Part shown: piece after piece, positions 7,934 to 16,033 of the stretch | Position numbering within the stretch: the first letter of the stretch is position 1 | Layout: every line of letters starts with the position of its first letter | Assembly (NCBI RefSeq): GCF_000012865.1 | Contig: NC_007503.1 | Location: 2,025,001-2,089,000, forward strand | Length of the DNA stretch: 64,000 nucleotides | Direction: 5' to 3' | From: Carboxydothermus hydrogenoformans Z-2901 | GTDB lineage: Bacteria; Bacillota; Z-2901; Carboxydothermales; Carboxydothermaceae | The notes under the pieces: model-generated | Told to the model about the DNA's origin: nothing | The model's database searches: none | What the model saw: only the letters and a program-made list of their open reading frames with translations | Translations under genes and position numbers: made by a program

Positions 7934-8602
7934 TTAACTTTTATTCTTTTTTTCCTGCTCGTAAAGCTGATAGGAATAAACCATTACCGCTACCGTGGTA
8001 AAAAGGGGCAGTAAAATAAACATTAATAACTCCACCATCGGCGGTAAAAAGGCAGCCAAAGCCATTATGATTCCGGAAGCTATAAAAAATTTGCCAGAAG
8101 CTTTATGGGTTTTTTCCCAGACCGTAGGGCTTTCTAACGTCCAGGGGGTACGGATGCCAAAAAAATAGTTTGACTTTATTTTCCCCATGGTAAGACCGAT
8201 TAGGGCAAAGATAAAACCTATACCAACAGGTACGAGTTCCCCGATCGGTACTTTGTAGCCAAGGCCTGCGAAAAGTATAGCTACCTGCATAACCCCCATG
8301 AATAATAAAAAGCCATTAATAAATAAAACATAAACCCCAAAAAACTTTTCGTAATTTTCCCGCCGGGGGTCAATAAAGGGAATAACTATAAATAAGAGAA
8401 ATAACCCCAGGGTAAAAAAGGGTAAAAACCAAACCCCAAAACCTTTAGAACTCCAGCCGTCAACCTCCCCGTATAAATTCCAGTGGGTCGGTATTTTAGA
8501 CGGAAGCATTGGATATAAGTAAAAACTTACGCCAAAAATGGCGATGAGGATTAGCAAAGAAAACCAGTAATAACGGAGAAAATTTTTCAAGGTAAATTTC
8601 AT
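7934..8602 (-). CDS. SdpI/DUF1648-family membrane protein
   Basis: This 222-residue integral membrane protein begins with a DUF1648 module (PMLPSKIPTHWNLYGEVDGW, about residues 31-50). It continues with an SdpI-like segment of several helices and the hallmark NYFFGIRTPWTLESPTVWEKTHK (about 143-165). In Bacillus subtilis, SdpI gives immunity to the SdpC toxin and acts in signalling, but many homologues have no toxin partner, and none is seen here. The gene stands alone; an ATG at 8602 follows a GGAGGGCG site. Confidence 0.85.
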   Translation of the reverse strand: MKFTLKNFLRYYWFSLLILIAIFGVSFYLYPMLPSKIPTHWNLYGEVDGWSSKGFGVWFLPFFTLGLFLLFIVIPFIDPRRENYEKFFGVYVLFINGFLLFMGVMQVAILFAGLGYKVPIGELVPVGIGFIFALIGLTMGKIKSNYFFGIRTPWTLESPTVWEKTHKASGKFFIASGIIMALAAFLPPMVELLMFILLPLFTTVAVMVYSYQLYEQEKKNKS

Positions 8603-8621
8603 ATTTCGCCCTCCTTTAGGT

Positions 8622-8659
8622 GAAAAAATAAACAGCAGGAAAGGTTAACATTCCTGCTG
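8622..8659 (-). terminator. Rho-independent terminator of the ferritin-like gene
   Basis: A 9-bp stem CAGCAGGAA/TTCCTGCTG (8633-8641 with 8651-8659) is followed on the minus strand by a T-rich run, directly after the gene ending at 8669. Confidence 0.85.
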
Positions 8660-8668
8660 CCGAAAATT

Positions 8669-9142
8669 TTAAGAAATAAGCTTTTTACTTAGCTTCAATA
8701 CGTGTCCCCGTTCTTCGTTTATTAATTTATCGACCATCGCTTTATCTTTATCATCAACTAAATTTTTAAGTTCCAGGAAAAACAACAAACTATCTTTTTC
8801 AAACTCCAAAGCAAATTTTAAAGCTTCGTTGGCATCGGTAATTTTGGATGCTATTTCTTCGACCTTTTTATCCTGAAAGAGATGAAGATTAACGATACTT
8901 TCTATATATTCCCGGTACTCATCAAAGTAGGTCTCCGGCAGGTTTTCCGCTTTGACATCACCAAACATCCTTTTAAAATCTTCCTCGTGCTTTACTTCTT
9001 CATCGGCCAGCTCATCAAACAGTTTTTCCAGCTCCGTTCCGGCAAAGGTAACCGCAAACTGGCGGTACATGGCAAGGCCGTTTCTTTCCACACTTACGGC
9101 AAATTCTAAAACTTCTCCTAAACTAAGTTTTCCTATATGCAT
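8669..9142 (-). CDS. Ferritin-like diiron protein (rubrerythrin-type domain)
   Basis: This 157-residue, all-helical protein has the four-helix ferritin-like pattern. A glutamate is in helix 1 (SVERNG), ExxH in helix 2 (DEEVKHEEDF), a glutamate in helix 3 (LEFEKDSLLFF) and a second ExxH in helix 4 (EERGHVLKL). These eight ligands form a diiron site in rubrerythrins and relatives, which reduce peroxide or sense iron and oxygen. There is no C-terminal rubredoxin domain. It is separated by 2 nt from the zinc-ribbon gene upstream, so the two are probably co-transcribed and end at the terminator at 8622-8659. Confidence 0.85.
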   Translation of the reverse strand: MHIGKLSLGEVLEFAVSVERNGLAMYRQFAVTFAGTELEKLFDELADEEVKHEEDFKRMFGDVKAENLPETYFDEYREYIESIVNLHLFQDKKVEEIASKITDANEALKFALEFEKDSLLFFLELKNLVDDKDKAMVDKLINEERGHVLKLSKKLIS

Positions 9143-9144
9143 TT

Positions 9145-9612
9145 TTAAAACCTCCTGAATTCCTTTTTTAGATTATATTCTTCATTTTTCTGTAAATCCC
9201 TTTTTATTCTTACCGGTAAATATTTTTTCGCCACTTTTAACCAAAAATAAGTGATAAGAACCGTAAACCCCAAGAACAAAAGGCCGTTAAATCCTTCACT
9301 TAAGATAATTTCTATCGATTCCCCTGCGGCGATCATTTCTCTAAAGCTTTTAATAAACTGGGAAAAAGTAAAAATACAAACAATAAGCCACAGTATCCCC
9401 ATAAAGATAAATCCTATAATAACCCCCGGCTTGCTGGATAAAGGTTTATCCAAAAGCCGCCGGCTAACATGTACCCCTTGCCACATCGCAGCCGCCGGGT
9501 CAATGATTACCTGGTTTAGATCAAGGTTATTGCCACAGTTTTTGCAAATTTTAACTTCTTCTTCATTTAAAAAACCGCAGTAAGGGCAAAGGGGTGAAGA
9601 TTTAGAAACCAT
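9145..9612 (-). CDS. Zinc-ribbon membrane protein
   Basis: This 155-residue protein has an N-terminal zinc ribbon (CPYCG near residue 9 and CKNCG near 23), a short linker, two membrane helices (about 62-84 and 105-127) and a basic C-terminal tail (RIKRDLQKNEEYNLKKEFRRF). Proteins of this plan are common in Firmicutes but have no assigned role. It is close-packed with the ferritin-like gene downstream, which hints at a shared stress or redox context. Confidence 0.7.
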   Translation of the reverse strand: MVSKSSPLCPYCGFLNEEEVKICKNCGNNLDLNQVIIDPAAAMWQGVHVSRRLLDKPLSSKPGVIIGFIFMGILWLIVCIFTFSQFIKSFREMIAAGESIEIILSEGFNGLLFLGFTVLITYFWLKVAKKYLPVRIKRDLQKNEEYNLKKEFRRF

Positions 9613-9645
9613 CTGTAAACTCCCCCTTAAGGTAAATGCTTACCT

Positions 9646-10554
9646 CTAAAGCAGGGTTAAAAAAGGCAGAATTATTGGCACAATTATTGTTAATACCGTC
9701 CCTGATAAAAGGGCGATAGCCCCGTAATAGGGTCCCTGAACCCGGGTAATTACTCCCAAGGTGGTATCCATGGAAGTAGCTCCGGCCACCGCAAGCGGAA
9801 AGTACGGAAAAAGGCGTGCTAATAACGGGGTTAAGAGGATAGTAAATAACTCCCGTAAAACATTGGCTAAAAATCCAATTGTCCCGGCTTCAATCCCCAG
9901 GTTTTTGGCTAAAATGGCAGTGGTTACGCTGTAAAACCCCATGCCTGCAGCCGAAGAGACAGAAATTCCAGGATTTATATTAAATATCAGGGCAAAAGCC
10001 ATTCCCCCAAGAATGCTTCCTAAAAGAGCTAATAGAGGAAAGGAAATTATTTTTACCCCTTTTTCGCGAACCTTTTTTATGAGCTCCCGGTCCCCACCAA
10101 AACTTACACCGGTTCCCAGGTACAAAAAAGCAAGGGCAAAAGTAATGATCCTGTCACTTAGGTTAAGAAATTTTTCCGGTAAAAGATATGCTCCCCCTAC
10201 TCCTCCTAAAACCACCGTTAAAACCAGTAAGCCTACAAATTTAAGGTCATCGTGAGTTTGGGAAAGATTTTCTTCAGCTACTTCTACTTTGGCTTTTCTT
10301 TCAAAAAGGTAAATTAAAAGCATACTCCCTAAGGCAGCAAAAAGCATAATTCCAAAACTTTTAAGCCCAAGAACCATAAGGTTTTTTAAAACTTCCTGGT
10401 TGGTAGCAAGTTTTGCTCCAATCACAAAAAGAAGGACAAATAAAGAAAGACTAAACATTTTTATAAGTAAGCGGTTTAAAAAAGAAGACCACTTAAAATA
10501 TCCCAGAAAAAATCCAAAAGAAAATAAAACAAGCGGTAAAGCAATATAAAACAA
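9646..10554 (-). CDS. LysO-family (DUF340) transporter
   Basis: This 302-residue protein is made almost wholly of membrane helices, matching the LysO/YbjE family (DUF340). The family's best-known member exports lysine in Escherichia coli. Typical stretches are ITFALAFLYLGTGVSFGGDR in the middle and SAAGMGFYSVTTAILAKNLG, then AVAGATSMDTTLGVITRVQG, in the C-terminal half. The start is TTG with GGGGGA upstream. Lysine or a related cationic amino acid is the likely substrate, but this is family inference. Confidence 0.85.
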   Translation of the reverse strand: MFYIALPLVLFSFGFFLGYFKWSSFLNRLLIKMFSLSLFVLLFVIGAKLATNQEVLKNLMVLGLKSFGIMLFAALGSMLLIYLFERKAKVEVAEENLSQTHDDLKFVGLLVLTVVLGGVGGAYLLPEKFLNLSDRIITFALAFLYLGTGVSFGGDRELIKKVREKGVKIISFPLLALLGSILGGMAFALIFNINPGISVSSAAGMGFYSVTTAILAKNLGIEAGTIGFLANVLRELFTILLTPLLARLFPYFPLAVAGATSMDTTLGVITRVQGPYYGAIALLSGTVLTIIVPIILPFLTLL

Positions 10555-10586
10555 TGCCTAATCCCCCGCCCTTATAAATTTTTAGT

Positions 10587-11378
10587 TTATCTTCCTTTAA
10601 ACTTGGGAGGTCTTTTTTCAATAAAGGCATTAACCCCTTCCCGAAAGTCTTCGGTTTCCGCCACTAAAGACTGATAAAGCCGCTCGTATTCAAAGAAGGT
10701 GTTTAAGTCCAGTGATGTAGCTAAATGCAAAAGCTTTTTCGCATAGCCGTATGCCCGGGTAGGACCATCGGCTAACTGCTTCGCTAAATTCATCGCCTCA
10801 TCCAAATAAAGGTCATCATCCACCACCCGGTTTACAAGCCCTAATTCATAAGCTTTTTCAGCTGAAAACCGGTCGGCAGTAAAGATTAGCTCTTTCGCCC
10901 GGTGTACCCCCAGAGTCCGGGCTAAGAAAAACAGCCCCGATAAATCCGGCAAAAGCCCTACCTGGGCAAAAGCCAGGGAAAAAATCGTTGACCGGGCAGC
11001 AATAATAATATCGGTAGCCAAAGCAATACTAAGTCCTGCCCCAACGGCATAGCCATGAACTGCCGATATTACCGGCTTCTCCATATTTATCAGAAGGGTA
11101 AGCCAGTTGTGAACTAAATTTTCCATTAAAGTAACCCGCTGGTCTGCCGGCGTTTTGGCAAAATTAGAAAGCATCCTTTTCACATCGCCACCGGCACAAA
11201 AACCGGGACCGGCACCGGTTAAGACCACCGCTCGTATATTTTCGTTATTTTTAACCTGAAGGAGAATTTCGGCCATTTCCACCTGCATTTCTTCATTAAT
11301 GGCATTAACCGCTTCCGGCCGGTTTAAAGTGATAATCCCAACTTTGCCGTTTTGTTCAAAAAGTACCGTGTTGCCCAC
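10587..11378 (-). CDS. Enoyl-CoA hydratase/isomerase (crotonase) family, PaaG-like
   Basis: This 263-residue crotonase-fold enzyme acts on acyl-CoA thioesters. The oxyanion-hole segments are present (GAGPGFCAGGDVKRM near 55-69, VHGYAVGAGL near 107-116). The two catalytic glutamates of true hydratases are missing: the position equal to rat Glu144 is S117 and that of Glu164 is F137. An aspartate at 145 in GLLPDLSG matches the Asp used by PaaG-type isomerases. A delta-isomerase or other PaaG-like activity is therefore more likely than hydration. It has its own promoter (11413-11441) and starts at GTG. Confidence 0.85.
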   Translation of the reverse strand: MGNTVLFEQNGKVGIITLNRPEAVNAINEEMQVEMAEILLQVKNNENIRAVVLTGAGPGFCAGGDVKRMLSNFAKTPADQRVTLMENLVHNWLTLLINMEKPVISAVHGYAVGAGLSIALATDIIIAARSTIFSLAFAQVGLLPDLSGLFFLARTLGVHRAKELIFTADRFSAEKAYELGLVNRVVDDDLYLDEAMNLAKQLADGPTRAYGYAKKLLHLATSLDLNTFFEYERLYQSLVAETEDFREGVNAFIEKRPPKFKGR

Positions 11379-11412
11379 TTCCTCATTCCCCTTTGCTCAT
11401 ATTTTCCTCATT

Positions 11413-11441
11413 ATTATAAGGGGTTTGTGAATAATTTTCAA
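11413..11441 (-). promoter_or_regulatory. Sigma-A-type promoter of the crotonase gene
   Basis: TTGAAA (11436-11441) and TATAAT (11413-11418) are separated by 17 nt, ending 35 nt before the GTG start at 11378. The spacer contains TTATTCACAAA, a motif that recurs nearby, as TTTGTGAATGA at 11480-11490 on the plus strand. Confidence 0.75.
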
Positions 11442-11496
11442 ACTTTTTAGGCAAAACTTTTAACTTTTCCTTAACACTTTTTGTGAATGAGAGCAC

Positions 11497-11525
11497 TTGT
11501 TTTTGAATGATTTTTTGTATACAAT
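11497..11525 (+). promoter_or_regulatory. Plus-strand promoter for the short ORF at 11551
   Basis: TTGTTT (11497-11502) and TACAAT (11520-11525) are 17 nt apart. A similar block, GTATACAATAT, recurs at about 11682-11692, downstream of the short ORF, and could mark a second start site or a duplicated operator. Confidence 0.5.
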
Positions 11526-11550
11526 ATACTTAGAGCAGGAGGTGCCACCG

Positions 11551-11601
11551 ATGACAATTTTTTATTATGAAATTCTCGCCCTGATAAATAAAAACCATTA
11601 A
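11551..11601 (+). CDS. 16-codon ORF resembling a degenerate holin-like (TxpA-type) toxin start
   Basis: A perfect AGGAGGTG (11537-11544) lies 6 nt before an ATG that opens MTIFYYEILALINKNH. The promoter, ribosome site and opening residues recall the short 'putative holin-like toxin' genes of Firmicutes (start MT-x-YE-x-L), where the product is a hydrophobic peptide of about 30 residues. Here the frame closes before the membrane segment, so this may be a decayed copy. A terminator follows at 11753-11777. The gap from 11379 to 11829 otherwise holds no supported gene. Confidence 0.35.
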   Translation: MTIFYYEILALINKNH

Positions 11602-11752
11602 AACTTTTGCGCTTGGCCCCTGCTTTTCAGCGTACTTTAACAAAAACTTTACCAAAACCCTCTGGTATTTATGATGTTTTTGGTATACAATATGCACTGC
11701 AAGCTTCCTTAGTTTAACGTTTCTTTTTCTTAATGTACACAACCCGAATCTT

Positions 11753-11777
11753 CCCGCCAAAATTGGCGGGTTTTTTA
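11753..11777 (+). terminator. Plus-strand rho-independent terminator
   Basis: The GC-rich stem CCCGCCA/TGGCGGG (11753-11770) is followed by TTTTTT. It closes a plus-strand transcript starting near 11530 and is independent of the minus-strand terminator beside it. Confidence 0.8.
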
Positions 11778-11786
11778 TTAAACATA

Positions 11787-11818
11787 CAAAAAGGAGCCTT
11801 CCTTTCAGGAAAGCTCCT
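11787..11818 (-). terminator. Rho-independent terminator of the DUF2680 gene
   Basis: The stem AGGAGC-x-TTCC/GGAA-x-GCTCCT (11792-11818) is followed on the minus strand by a short T run, 12 nt after the gene ending at 11830. Confidence 0.8.
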
Positions 11819-11829
11819 CACCTGATAAA

Positions 11830-12231
11830 CTAATTGGTTGCCGGAGGGGTAGTTGGAGCATAAGCACCGCCGCCAAATCCGCAGCCACCAAAGCCGCCTC
11901 CAAATCCGCAGCCACCATAGCCAGCTAAAGCGTTGGGACAGGCAGCTCCAGGTCCAAAGCCATAACCACCAGGTCCGGGAGTAATAGCAGCAGGATTTTT
12001 CTCAAGATAGTCAAGCCTTGCATCGATGTTCTTTTTAATCACTTCACCTTGCTCTTTGGTGAGAAGACCCGCTTTCACCCGCACATCCACCATCTTTTTC
12101 TGAATTTCAGCCATTTGCTGGTATAAACTTTTAAGTTCATCCAGCTGGGGATTGGTGACTGCAGCAATTGCCGGAACGGCCACCACCAATAATAAAACCA
12201 CTATTAAACCTGCCAAAAGTTTTTTCTTCAT
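11830..12231 (-). CDS. DUF2680-type secreted protein with Gly/Cys-rich tail
   Basis: This 133-residue protein has a clear signal peptide (KKKLLAGLIVVLLLVVAVPAIA). A helical DUF2680-like domain follows (about residues 26-80; LYQQMAEIQKKMVDVRVKAG, LTKEQGEVIKKNIDARLDYL), then a low-complexity tail rich in Gly with three cysteines (GYGGCGFGGGFGGCGFGGG). The role of the family is unknown; it is exported and frequently small. The gene stands alone with its own terminator. Paired GTAAC repeats spaced 11 nt lie about 75-90 nt upstream of the start and may bind a response regulator. Confidence 0.75.
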   Translation of the reverse strand: MKKKLLAGLIVVLLLVVAVPAIAAVTNPQLDELKSLYQQMAEIQKKMVDVRVKAGLLTKEQGEVIKKNIDARLDYLEKNPAAITPGPGGYGFGPGAACPNALAGYGGCGFGGGFGGCGFGGGAYAPTTPPATN

Positions 12232-12553
12232 TATTTCACCTCCCGTTTTTCATTTCCTGCTTCTAAATTTACCACCGAATCTTTAGCAAACCGTGCCGAA
12301 TTTGTTACGATTTTGTTACAGAAAACAGTATCCGGTAAACTACCGAAACATTAAGCGCTGAACCTAATAGTAACCACCCGTAATAATTAAAACAACAGCC
12401 AAAAATATTACCTCAGGGTTACGAAGAGAGTAGGAAAGGCTAAAGTTAACCTAATTAGATTTCATCATATGATTTAAAAAAATAATCTTTGCCAAAAGTA
12501 CGCAAAAAATTTTAAAATATTTTTAAAAAAGTCCCATTACAAGGTGAGAATTG
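12232..12553. other. Divergent intergenic region with an 11-nt-spaced direct repeat
   Basis: This 322-nt gap separates the DUF2680 gene from the methyltransferase-like gene. Plus-strand GTTAC occurs at 12304-12308 and 12315-12319, one helical turn apart within TTTGTTACGATTTTGTTACA; on the minus strand this reads GTAAC-N6-GTAAC. Tandem repeats of this period are typical of OmpR/PhoB-class regulator sites. The rest is AT-rich and shows no gene I can support. Confidence 0.4.
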
Positions 12554-13345
12554 ATGTTTTACAAAAAGCTTCAAGAAATCGCCAATGAAGATACTCGAAA
12601 CTTTTTTAACGAATATACTCCCCACCGGGAAAAACTGATGGCCGAAATCTTAAAGGCAAAATCTTCCGGACGGGCTATTATCCTGGGTGCAGGAAATTGC
12701 AATGACATAGATTTAAATGAGCTCAGTAAAACCTTCGACCAAACTTTTCTTCTCGATATTGATGTAACGGCAATGGAGCTGGGATTACAAAGGCAAAAAC
12801 CCATTTACCCGGAAAAAATTAAAATTTTAGAATTTGATTTAACCGGTATTTTAGCCAATATTCAACTGGTAATCCGGGATACTTCCTTGGACACACTTCT
12901 AAATGCCTTAAAAGCGGTAAACGATAATCCAAAACTCCCCGAAGGATTCGAACAGAGCTTTGATTTGGTTGTATCCGCCGGTGTTATTACGCAGATAATT
13001 TATCCGTTAAAAGCAGCCGATTTCATGGCCGGCTTTTATTCCATCCATGATTTGTTGGAATTCTTAAGAGACCGTCTTTTTCGTCAACATCTCAAATTAA
13101 TTTCCCGGCTTTTAAAGGATGACGGTCGAGCAATTTTTACCGTTGACCATCCGCTGCACGATTATCCCCCGGAAGAAGCAGTTAAATGGCCCAGACTTTA
13201 TATCCGGAGAACTTCCAGGCTCTACGATCAGCTAATTGAAGAGTCTCCTTTAGCAGATGCTGTCCCACCTACCTACTGGCACTGGGAAATACCGGGGAAT
13301 CACTTTCTCGTGGAATGCCATATACTAAAGCGCAAAAACTTTTAA
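12554..13345 (+). CDS. SAM-dependent methyltransferase-like protein
   Basis: This 263-residue protein has a probable Rossmann-type methyltransferase core. The glycine loop AIILGAGNCNDIDL (about 40-53) is followed by an acidic strand end FLLDID (about 66-71) and a later LLKDDGRAIFTVDHPLH segment (about 180-200). The usual motif IV position reads FDLVVSAGVITQII. The target is not evident. It is one of the few plus-strand genes, convergent with argH and sharing its terminator. I prefer ATG at 12554 over TTG at 12551 because AAGGTGAG is better spaced to it. Confidence 0.6.
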   Translation: MFYKKLQEIANEDTRNFFNEYTPHREKLMAEILKAKSSGRAIILGAGNCNDIDLNELSKTFDQTFLLDIDVTAMELGLQRQKPIYPEKIKILEFDLTGILANIQLVIRDTSLDTLLNALKAVNDNPKLPEGFEQSFDLVVSAGVITQIIYPLKAADFMAGFYSIHDLLEFLRDRLFRQHLKLISRLLKDDGRAIFTVDHPLHDYPPEEAVKWPRLYIRRTSRLYDQLIEESPLADAVPPTYWHWEIPGNHFLVECHILKRKNF

Positions 13346-13370
13346 AAGCCACTTTCGGTCTTTAAATTGC

Positions 13371-13400
13371 CAAAAAAAACCACCCGCGCGGGTGGTTTTT
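13371..13400. terminator. Bidirectional terminator between the methyltransferase gene and argH
   Basis: A nearly perfect palindrome AAAACCACCCGCGCGGGTGGTTTT has T runs in both directions. The argH stop codon (13399-13401) lies in its flank. Confidence 0.85.
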
Positions 13401-14769
13401 ATGCTAATGCTTCCCGGGCTTGTCTTAACTGTTCAATTACCGCCTGAGGGGCAGGCCCCCCGAAAAGCTTCCTTTTAGCTAAGACATTTTCAATTTTAAG
13501 CTTTTCGTAAATATCCTCTTCGATTAATGGCGACATCTCTTTAAGCTCATCCAAGGAAAGCTCCAACAGTTCCCTTCCAGTTTTTTCGGCTTTTAACACC
13601 AGTTCTCCAGTAATCCTGTGAGCTTCTCTAAAAGGAACTCCTTTTTCCACCAGGTATTCGGCCAAGTCGGTAGCATTAAGAAATCCTTTTAAAGCCGCCT
13701 TATACATAGCCCCCTGGTTAAATTTAATTGTTTTCAGCATTCCAGTAAAAACCCTTAAACTTCCCTTTAAGGTATCGACGGTATCAAAAAGCGGCTCCTT
13801 ATCTTCCTGCATATCCTTGTTATAAGCTAAGGGCAAACCTTTCATCATCGTTAATACCGCCATTAGATTGCCGTATACCCTGCCGGTTTTACCCCGGATA
13901 AGTTCGGCAGCATCGGGATTTTTCTTTTGGGGCATCATGGAAGAGCCGGTAGCATACCGGTCATCAATTTCCACAAAGGAAAATTCTTTGCTATTCCAAA
14001 GAACAATTTCTTCGGAAAAGCGGCTTAAATGCATCATCGTAGTGGCCGCCGCAAAGAGAAATTCTAAGATATAGTCCCGGTCCGATACCGCATCAAGACT
14101 ATTTTCACAGACACCATTAAAACCTAAAAGTTCGGAAACAAACTCCCGGTCTAAAGGTAAGGTGGTACCGGCCAGTGCTCCGGCTCCCAGCGGCGACCTA
14201 TCAGCCCGTTTTAAACAATCGTAAAAACGGCTTCGGTCCCGGTCAAACATCCAGAAATATGCCAAAAGATGATGGGCCAGGGTCACCGGCTGCGCCCGCT
14301 GCAGGTGAGTATAACCGGGCATGATAGTGTTTAAATGCCCTTCGGCCAGATTAATTAAAGTTTCCTGGAGCTCTTTTATAAGAGCAATAATAGCCGTACC
14401 TTCTTTCTTTACATAAAGCCGGGTGTCTAAAGCCACCTGGTCGTTACGGCTACGACCGGTGTGAACTTTTTTCCCCACGTCCCCGATTTTCTTAATTAAT
14501 AGCGTTTCAATATTCAGGTGAATGTCTTCGGCTTCAGGGGAAAAATCCACCTTACCGGCTTTTATCTCCTCTAAAATTTCTGTAAGTGCCCCAATAATTT
14601 TCTCTTTTTCCTCATTGGTGATTATACCCTGCCGGGCCAGCATCGTCACATGGGCAATGCTCCCCCTGATATCTTCTTCGTAAAGCCGCCAGTCAAAGTG
14701 GATTGAGGCATGAAAATCCCGCATTTCCCGGTCGGTATCCTTTTCAAAGCGTCCACCCCAGAGCTTCAT
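13399..14769 (-). CDS. argH: Argininosuccinate lyase
   Basis: This enzyme splits argininosuccinate into arginine and fumarate, the last step of arginine synthesis. It is 456 residues long, normal for the family. The fumarase-superfamily signature [12 protein letters not shown] holds the catalytic serine, [12 protein letters not shown] the substrate site, and [13 protein letters not shown] the middle conserved region with the histidine used in catalysis. It is the last gene of the arg operon, 15 nt after argG, and its transcript ends at the shared terminator. Confidence 0.97.
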   Translation of the reverse strand: MKLWGGRFEKDTDREMRDFHASIHFDWRLYEEDIRGSIAHVTMLARQGIITNEEKEKIIGALTEILEEIKAGKVDFSPEAEDIHLNIETLLIKKIGDVGKKVHTGRSRNDQVALDTRLYVKKEGTAIIALIKELQETLINLAEGHLNTIMPGYTHLQRAQPVTLAHHLLAYFWMFDRDRSRFYDCLKRADRSPLGAGALAGTTLPLDREFVSELLGFNGVCENSLDAVSDRDYILEFLFAAATTMMHLSRFSEEIVLWNSKEFSFVEIDDRYATGSSMMPQKKNPDAAELIRGKTGRVYGNLMAVLTMMKGLPLAYNKDMQEDKEPLFDTVDTLKGSLRVFTGMLKTIKFNQGAMYKAALKGFLNATDLAEYLVEKGVPFREAHRITGELVLKAEKTGRELLELSLDELKEMSPLIEEDIYEKLKIENVLAKRKLFGGPAPQAVIEQLRQAREALA

Positions 14770-14784
14770 TTTCCTCTCCTTTAC

Positions 14785-15990
14785 CTACTTCTGGTATGGT
14801 TTCTGGGTCATAGCCCTTACTTTAAGTGGAAGACCAAATAAATTAATAAATCCTTCGGCATCCTTCTGGTTATAGAGGTTATCTTCACCAAAGGTAGCTA
14901 AATCTTTAACATAAAGGGAGTAAGGAGAAGTTATACCGGCCGGGTAAATATTTCCTTTGTAAAGCTTAACTCTGACTTTTCCTGTAACCGTTTCCTGGGT
15001 TTTGTCCACAAAAGCTTCCAGAGCTTCCCTTAGAGGCGTAAACCATAAGCCATCGTAAATAAGTTCGGCATACTTTAAGGCTACCATCTGTTTAAAGTGC
15101 ATGGTCTGCCGGTCTAAAGTTAAGCTCTCTAACTCCCGGTGAGCAAAGGTTAAAATGGTCCCTCCGGGAGTTTCGTATACTCCCCGGGATTTCATACCCA
15201 CCAAACGGTTTTCCACCATGTCGGCAATACCAATTCCGTGCTTTCCGCCAAGCTCATTAAGCTTAAAAATTAATTCCACCGGCGAAAGTTTTTCCCCGTT
15301 TACCGCTACCGGTTCTCCTTTAACAAACTCTATTTCTACATACTCCGGCTGGTCCGGTGCTTTTTCCGGAGGGTTGGTAAGTAGGAGCACATCTTCCGGC
15401 GGTTCAACGGCCGGGTCTTCTAAAATACCCCCTTCGTGGGAAAGATGCCAGAGGTTTCTATCCATGCTGTAAGGCTGCTTCTTGGTAACCGGTACCGGAA
15501 TCCCTCTCTTTTCGGCATAATCAATGGCATCTTCCCGGGATTTTATCTCCCATTCCCGCCAGGGAGCGATGATTTTTAAATCCGGATTTAACGCTTTAAC
15601 GGTAAGTTCAAAACGTACCTGGTCGTTACCCTTACCGGTTGCCCCGTGAGCTACCGCCACCGCCCCTTCCTTTTCCGCTATCTCCACCAACTTTTTAGCA
15701 ATAAGCGGACGGGCTACCGAAGTTCCCAGAAGGTATTTATTTTCGTACACCGCTCCTGCTTTCAGCATGGGAAAAACAAAATCCCGGACAAACTCTTCCT
15801 TAACATCTTCAATATATATTTTGGCAGCGCCGCTTTTAATCGCCTTTTCCCTTAAAGGCTCTAATTCTTCCCCCTGGCCCACATCGGCCACCATGGCAAT
15901 GACTTCGTAACCGTAATTTTCTTTAAGCCAGGGAATGATAATCGAGGTATCCAGGCCACCGGAATAAGCCAAAACTACTTTTTCCGCCAT
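14785..15990 (-). CDS. argG: Argininosuccinate synthase
   Basis: This enzyme joins citrulline and aspartate using ATP to form argininosuccinate. It is 401 residues long, with the N-type ATP pyrophosphatase P-loop AYSGGLDTS at residues 8-16, [14 protein letters not shown] (about 115-128) and [15 protein letters not shown] as expected. It lies between argF and argH in the operon; the 43-nt gap to argF contains its ribosome site and no terminator. Confidence 0.97.
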   Translation of the reverse strand: MAEKVVLAYSGGLDTSIIIPWLKENYGYEVIAMVADVGQGEELEPLREKAIKSGAAKIYIEDVKEEFVRDFVFPMLKAGAVYENKYLLGTSVARPLIAKKLVEIAEKEGAVAVAHGATGKGNDQVRFELTVKALNPDLKIIAPWREWEIKSREDAIDYAEKRGIPVPVTKKQPYSMDRNLWHLSHEGGILEDPAVEPPEDVLLLTNPPEKAPDQPEYVEIEFVKGEPVAVNGEKLSPVELIFKLNELGGKHGIGIADMVENRLVGMKSRGVYETPGGTILTFAHRELESLTLDRQTMHFKQMVALKYAELIYDGLWFTPLREALEAFVDKTQETVTGKVRVKLYKGNIYPAGITSPYSLYVKDLATFGEDNLYNQKDAEGFINLFGLPLKVRAMTQKPYQK

Positions 15991-16033
15991 ATTTATACCT
16001 CCCGTTGTATTTTTATACGCATTAAATCCTAAA

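Noticed and set aside
11530-11760. 76-codon minus-strand ORF between the crotonase and DUF2680 genes
   Set aside because: It spans a plus-strand ribosome site and ends at a plus-strand terminator stem, has basic low-complexity composition and no family pattern.
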